64,000 nt of DNA from positions 340,929 to 404,928 of the forward strand of contig SSNP01000007.1 in NCBI GenBank assembly GCA_006937955.1, in the 5' to 3' direction. The translations under genes were made by a program, and so were the position numbers. This document shows, piece after piece, positions 58,901 to 64,000 of this stretch; the first letter of the stretch is position 1; each line of letters begins with the position of its first letter. Under the pieces are notes generated by a model. It was not told the origin of the DNA, ran no database searches, and saw nothing but the letters and a program-made list of their open reading frames with translations. The DNA comes from Pachypanchax playfairii. Lineage: Eukaryota; Chordata; Actinopteri; Cyprinodontiformes; Aplocheilidae.

Positions 58901-61900
58901 TTCACTTTCAAGATCAGTATGACACCTCATAACATGGTGGTAATAAGTCTGATAAAAAAACAACAAAAATCCAGGAAAGTCTGAAGAACTTTTGATCAAG
59001 ACTAATTTGAAAGATTTCAAGACAACCTGGCTCGCTGGAAGCGGAATAGAAAGTAATTAAAGGTAATTCAAAACTTTGACACAGAGCTATGAGATAAAAA
59101 TATTTGTTATTGTCTTAAAACAAACTCAAATTACCATTAATGAATGCAAAATAATGCTAAATTATAAACATTAAATTAATTTGATGGCACAAATGGCTCA
59201 ACACTAGAGACAAATCAGTTTTATTTTACTGTTTGAGATTTTTTTCTTGCCTTTATTTTGTTTTATTTAATGTATTTTATTGTGCTCAAATTTGATTCAG
59301 TTTGCTCTATATGTGTTCGCTTCTTATTTCCTTCAGCTCCTCACTGTTCTTCACTTGTTCACCTGCTTCTCATCCACTAATCACTCCTCCCTGTATGTAC
59401 AGTCCTCAGTTTCACAACGTCGTTGTCCAAACTGTTTCCTTCTGTTGATTTTTGCAGGTTTTGATTGTCTTGTTAGCTCATTCATTTTATTTATTGATAT
59501 CCTTTCTTTTTTGTTAATTAATTCCTCTGTGTCTTAGTCTACACTTGAACTTTAATTACACACCTTTCCCCAAAGTTTTATATTAAAGAAAGAAAGTAAC
59601 TGTAGCAAAAAATAAATAAATAAAGCTGGTGTACACCTGCTAATATTATCTGATTTAACTCCTTAAAACAAATCTTTGTATCCTGAAGAATTCTCTCAGA
59701 GTGTCAGCTTGAGCACCGAGGAAAAACCACTTCCACTTTCTGTGAGTTTGTCACAGCAGACTCTGCTTTGTTTGGCCTCCTTGTTCTGTCACCAGACACC
59801 CATCCTTTTGAAAAGCCAGTGATTTATGATTGAAGCGATCTCTGTGGTATCTGTGCCAGTTGACAATACTTGCTACTGCTGCTTTTGTTCCCTCCTCAGC
59901 AGTCGCAGGTGACATCAGATCCGGATCACGTTTTAACACTTTCCATAAGAGATTCTTCTTCACCCTCACAAAATAGTTTTCTTTCTCTGGGTCCTAATCA
60001 TATCACTGTCAGTGCATGACAGATTCTTTTCTTCTTCTTTCTCTTTTTTTTTTTTAAATCTAAAAAGTAAAGAGTCTAAATACTTCCTGCTTAAATCCCT
60101 TTAGGGTGTTTACTATTGTCTGGCACAGTTTTTAGAGTCCCTGTCCATCAGGCTTTCAGTCTGGATTTCACAAGACCAGGAGGAGCCTCTAATGAATGGC
60201 TGAAGCTCAGCTGAGTAAAAACAATACCTGCAATATAACATTACAATAACCATAAATCAACATACTGTAGGTATAAAGCCTTTCTAAAATGGACAAAGAT
60301 GGGTGAAAGTGAGACCCCGTTCACTGCCCTCTTTATCCCGTCTCCCTTTTGTGTTTTTCTTTATCTCATTACCATCACTGAAGCTGACCTCCAAGCAGGG
60401 GATCCAGCTGTGTTCCCCTGCCCCATAGACAAACCTCTGACCCTGAGCTGAACTGGAGGATCATCTACAACTGTCACAGCCTCATCCACCACTGTCACTG
60501 AACGACCTGCACCACTCTGAGGTCACTCACCGCACTTTACGCACTAGTGTCTGCTCAGCTTTTTTTAAAGGGGATTTTAGACCACAACAGTGATGCATTG
60601 TGGGGGGGAATGCCGACAAATGGAAAATATTTTGTTTGGATGAATGAGCAAAGTGACCTGAGATCTCACCCCGTCAGACAGAAGGCTTGTTTACAGCAAA
60701 CACTCACTATATTTTACATGGAGCCACAGACATAAAATTCCAATACAGGTGTTTGTTTCAAGATGTGATGTCATGCAGTTAAACATGCAACATATATCCA
60801 AATGGTTAAATGTGTAGAGTGAATCTTCTATCTGTGGTTGGAGCCAAATATCCTTTGCATTTCAATCCAGCAGCGGGGAATGTGATAACATCACTGAAAA
60901 GGTCTGTGGAACAAACTTCAAAACATTTATGGTCACCTGCATTGTGGAATACATATCAAAAGAAGTACTTTCGGGTATCTGCTTACCTCGTTTTGGTTGA
61001 AGGTGAGGGTGTTTCCATATCTTGGCAAAGCATGAGTGGAGAGAGGGAAAAGATTAATGATATAATAGCTCTGACCACACTGTTTAGTTATTTAAACTGG
61101 CAGCATCAGCTCAAATTGTTTCATGGCTTTCTGCAATGATACATTTAGGAGCGTGTCTGGGCAAGATGCTCGGAGAGAACTCGCTGCAACTAACTCTGAA
61201 CTCAACCACATGTCAGGAGCCTCGGAGGCATGACACCATCGCTTCACGTGGAATGTTTATTTCCCAGGGACGTGTTTGTGCACTTTTATCGGTTTAACAG
61301 CGAAGGAAATAAAGAAGGGTGACAAACTGACTAATTATGACTGGCTGGTGCACAAATAACCTCCTTGGCTCTCTTTCAAGTTTCATGTCAGTCCTGTTTG
61401 TGTTTTCATTTAAAGGTGAGGTGAGTGTGAATGTTTCACTGTCAAGGAGTCTGTGGGTTACACAGATGCTGGTGTAATTCCAAACCAACAAGAAAAGAAA
61501 AAAAAATAGGTGAGTTTCTTTTTGAGGACACACACTCAGGTAAAAAAGTCACCTGATCAGCTGACTGGCATATGATGAGGGATGATGATCTTTGATATTT
61601 CCAAAGCATCTCTGATTCTTACGGGGTTGTAGTGAGTTTGATGTTTTTGTTGCAAACATCCCGTGTTAGGACGACTGAGACGTCGGAGGATTACTGTAAG
61701 CTCAGCTCAGGTGACGTTTTGTATGTGGGGAGGGGGAGCAAGTATGAGGGCCCTCCATATTCCAGCTCCAAACCATTCAAAAAACAAAACACAAGTATCA
61801 TATGGGGTTCTTAGATCATAAGAAGATCCACGTCGGCACACAATCAAAGGCGGTTTTTAGAACAAGTTAACTCAGAGTTTGTCAGTTTCCTGTGGAAACT

Positions 61901-64000
61901 CCTTCCTTTTTTTTTTCTCATGTATTTTGTTTTTCAGGTGAACAGGTGAGCAGCACCATTGAGTGGTGCTCTGAATCTCCTGGGTTCCACAAGCACACCT
62001 GCATCTTATATCCCATTAAGTCTCATCTGCTTCCTATACAGATCTGTGATCTGCCTCCAGTGCCAGATTGTTGAGACAATCATAGTAATTTGTAAATTGT
62101 GGCCAGTGAATTTTCCTACGTCAATCTCTTTGTCAAACTTTGTCACTTTGATCATCTGTTGCGGTACAACTCTGAGAAAGCCGGCTGAAATCCTCTTGTT
62201 GGAAAATCGTCATGTGGAATCTCACCTGCTCACCTGTTTCTTCTTCCTCTCCACTTATCTGTTGGACTGCCGACTCGACTCAAGTCTGAACGAGAAGTGG
62301 GATGTTTGCTCCTTCAAAATCCAAATCACCAGCCCTCACACTAAAGGCACATTTTGGTTATTTTAAGTGAGTTTTTCTGTAAGTTATAAATATCTTAGAT
62401 GGCTTCTGGAACAGCTTCAGTTCAGAGAAACAGAGTTTACATCTGACAAGACTTACGAGCTAACAGCAAGTCCAAACGCTGCTAAGACCAAAATGTATTG
62501 CTGCCTTATAAAAACAGCAATCTCCCAAATATCCCAAACTCTGTTTTTATTTCTCCAAACTGAGGTTGTTCAGGAGTTGAGAAATATTAATAGATTACAC
62601 AGAAACTCATTTTAAAATGCCAAAAACATCCTTTTAATGGCACTGACAGTAAACCTGCAGCGTTTTTACTGTTTGCTTATAAGATCAGATGGGAAACAGC
62701 GGGAGGTTCGACCCCATGAGGGACAAACATTGTGAATCTCTCTTGTGAGGAGTGGATATTGTTTACTATCTGCAGCTTCCATCACACAGCCTCAAACAGT
62801 GTGCGGTTTCACAGAGTGCATGAATGAGCTCTGCACCTTTACAGTATCTCTGGAATCACATAAAGACAACCTTGTGCTCTGCAATTTAGTGGTGCAGCAC
62901 TCAGGTGCTTGTGCATGTCTCAACCAGAGGAAAAACAAAAGTATGACTGACATAATCATGTGTCAGGAGATTTATGGTCAGAGGGAGCAAAGGGAGAGAG
63001 GAAAAACTGGAGAGCACATTTTCTTGCTCCTCCTCCTCCGAATTATTGTCTTTAGTGCTGTCCACTTGTTTGAGTGAAATGTTGGAAACTGTTGAAACAG
63101 TGAGTTCCCAAAAGTTACATACTCTAAAAGTCATGTGGTAATAAAGGCCTTGCAAGATGGATGATTTCACTGCGACTCCTTCCTTTATTCTCTCATGGCA
63201 TTTCTAGTTTATTTTGTAAAATATGTCTAATTTGGTAAATCTCAAATCTTATCTTTGTCTTGTACAATCTATACAAATCTCAACAAGGACAGAAGACTGT
63301 TAAAGATTTGGGTCAGTTTAAAACATGATTAGATGTAAGAAAGTTCTAGTAGTTTTAACAAATGGCTGCATCAGCTGATAAACGTGGATGTCGGCCATAA
63401 ATCTGATCGCTCGTGCTGTCAAGGCTGATCTAATGATAAAACACAGAGCAGGACGTGTCTTGCTTAAATATGTTTAAAAGACTCATTGTCAGCTTTGACG
63501 CTAATTGTTGGCTGGGAGCTCAGAGCTGGGCGGCCCTGATGCATCGGGTCACGGGAGCAGGTAGGGAAGCTGTGGCAGACCTCCAGCAATAACAAGGAGA
63601 GCGGGCCAGACTTCCAACCATAAATCTGCAGCTACTACCAATTTGCAGCTACCGCAGGTGATGGAATCAGTGTGTTTCTTTGTGTGTGTGTTTGTCTTTA
63701 TAAATATAACTCCAAAGGGTAACACGGCCCCACTTCAGAGCAACAAGGATATTACACCCCTGAACATGTTGGCATGGGTCTGGTCCTGTTTACGGAGAAA
63801 CACAGCTAAGAGTATAATCAGCGTTTCAGTGATCCTGCAGGGTGTCTAACATGGGGCTGAACTAACCAAAAGGTGGCACTTTGTGGTTGTAACTCAAGTG
63901 ACGGAGGACTTTTTGCACCTGGTTGTAGAACACTGCAGGAGGATTACCAAGAACAGAAGCTAAAGTACATTTATTTCATCCAAAAAGAGAAAAAGAAGAC
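58901..64000. other. Gene-poor region, nothing recognised
   Basis: AT-rich, without a recognisable exon, RNA gene or named repeat. The open frames here are short and unlike known proteins. Confidence 0.35.

Noticed and set aside
1..64000. tRNA, rRNA, snRNA or microRNA genes
   Set aside because: No cloverleaf, conserved rRNA segment or convincing hairpin was recognised by eye; a covariance-model search would be needed to exclude small RNAs.

Overview
The window is nuclear DNA of a ray-finned fish, most likely a percomorph teleost. It has split genes with GT/GC-AG introns, long AT-rich introns, (CA)n and (ATGG)n microsatellites, a very young Tc1 transposon and several teleost-type interspersed repeats. 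The species cannot be named from the sequence. No bacterial, viral, CRISPR or RNA-gene content was recognised.

Layout. (1) Positions 1-3582, minus strand: the first nine coding exons (the ninth cut by the window edge) of nup210, the lumenal/integral nuclear pore protein gp210, with a CRE- and ETS-bearing upstream region up to about 4030. (2) 4030-11840: intergenic, with two C-rich repeat blocks (one containing an assembly gap) and a LINE tail. (3) About 11850-35420, plus strand: a complete fbln2 (fibulin-2) gene with one putative non-coding exon and 16 coding exons. The exons join in phase without a stop to give 1,160 residues: signal peptide, Cys-rich N domain, Ser/Thr-rich linker, anaphylatoxin-like repeats, ten EGF modules and the fibulin C-terminal domain. 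nup210 and fbln2 are transcribed away from each other, matching the vertebrate NUP210/FBLN2 neighbourhood, but HDAC11, which lies between them in mammals, is not seen here. (4) 43106-44449, plus strand: a small secreted C1q-domain gene with a TATA box; a predicted 63-nt exon with an in-frame stop lies inside it. (5) 44617-46218: a complete Tc1 element with an uninterrupted 340-residue transposase and 200-bp terminal inverted repeats that read as identical, 167 bp after the C1q stop codon. (6) 46.2-64 kb: no gene recognised. It holds a short MITE, a frameshifted hAT transposase relic, and an antisense LINE reverse-transcriptase relic interrupted by a MITE.

The most interesting non-gene signal is a roughly 580-bp TTAA-flanked inverted-repeat element present four times (15829, 32796, 37421, 58164), always in the same orientation. 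It carries a short conserved reading frame and a strong splice-donor sequence, and two of the four copies also carry a CCAAT box; two copies sit in fbln2 introns on the sense strand. Other points worth checking are two GC-AG introns in fbln2, the stop-containing C1q exon, the apparently intact Tc1 copy, a hAT MITE with a perfect 8-bp target duplication, and a 351-bp tandem duplication inside an old LINE tail. I found no convincing new multi-gene system; the novelty is in gene structure and mobile-element biology.
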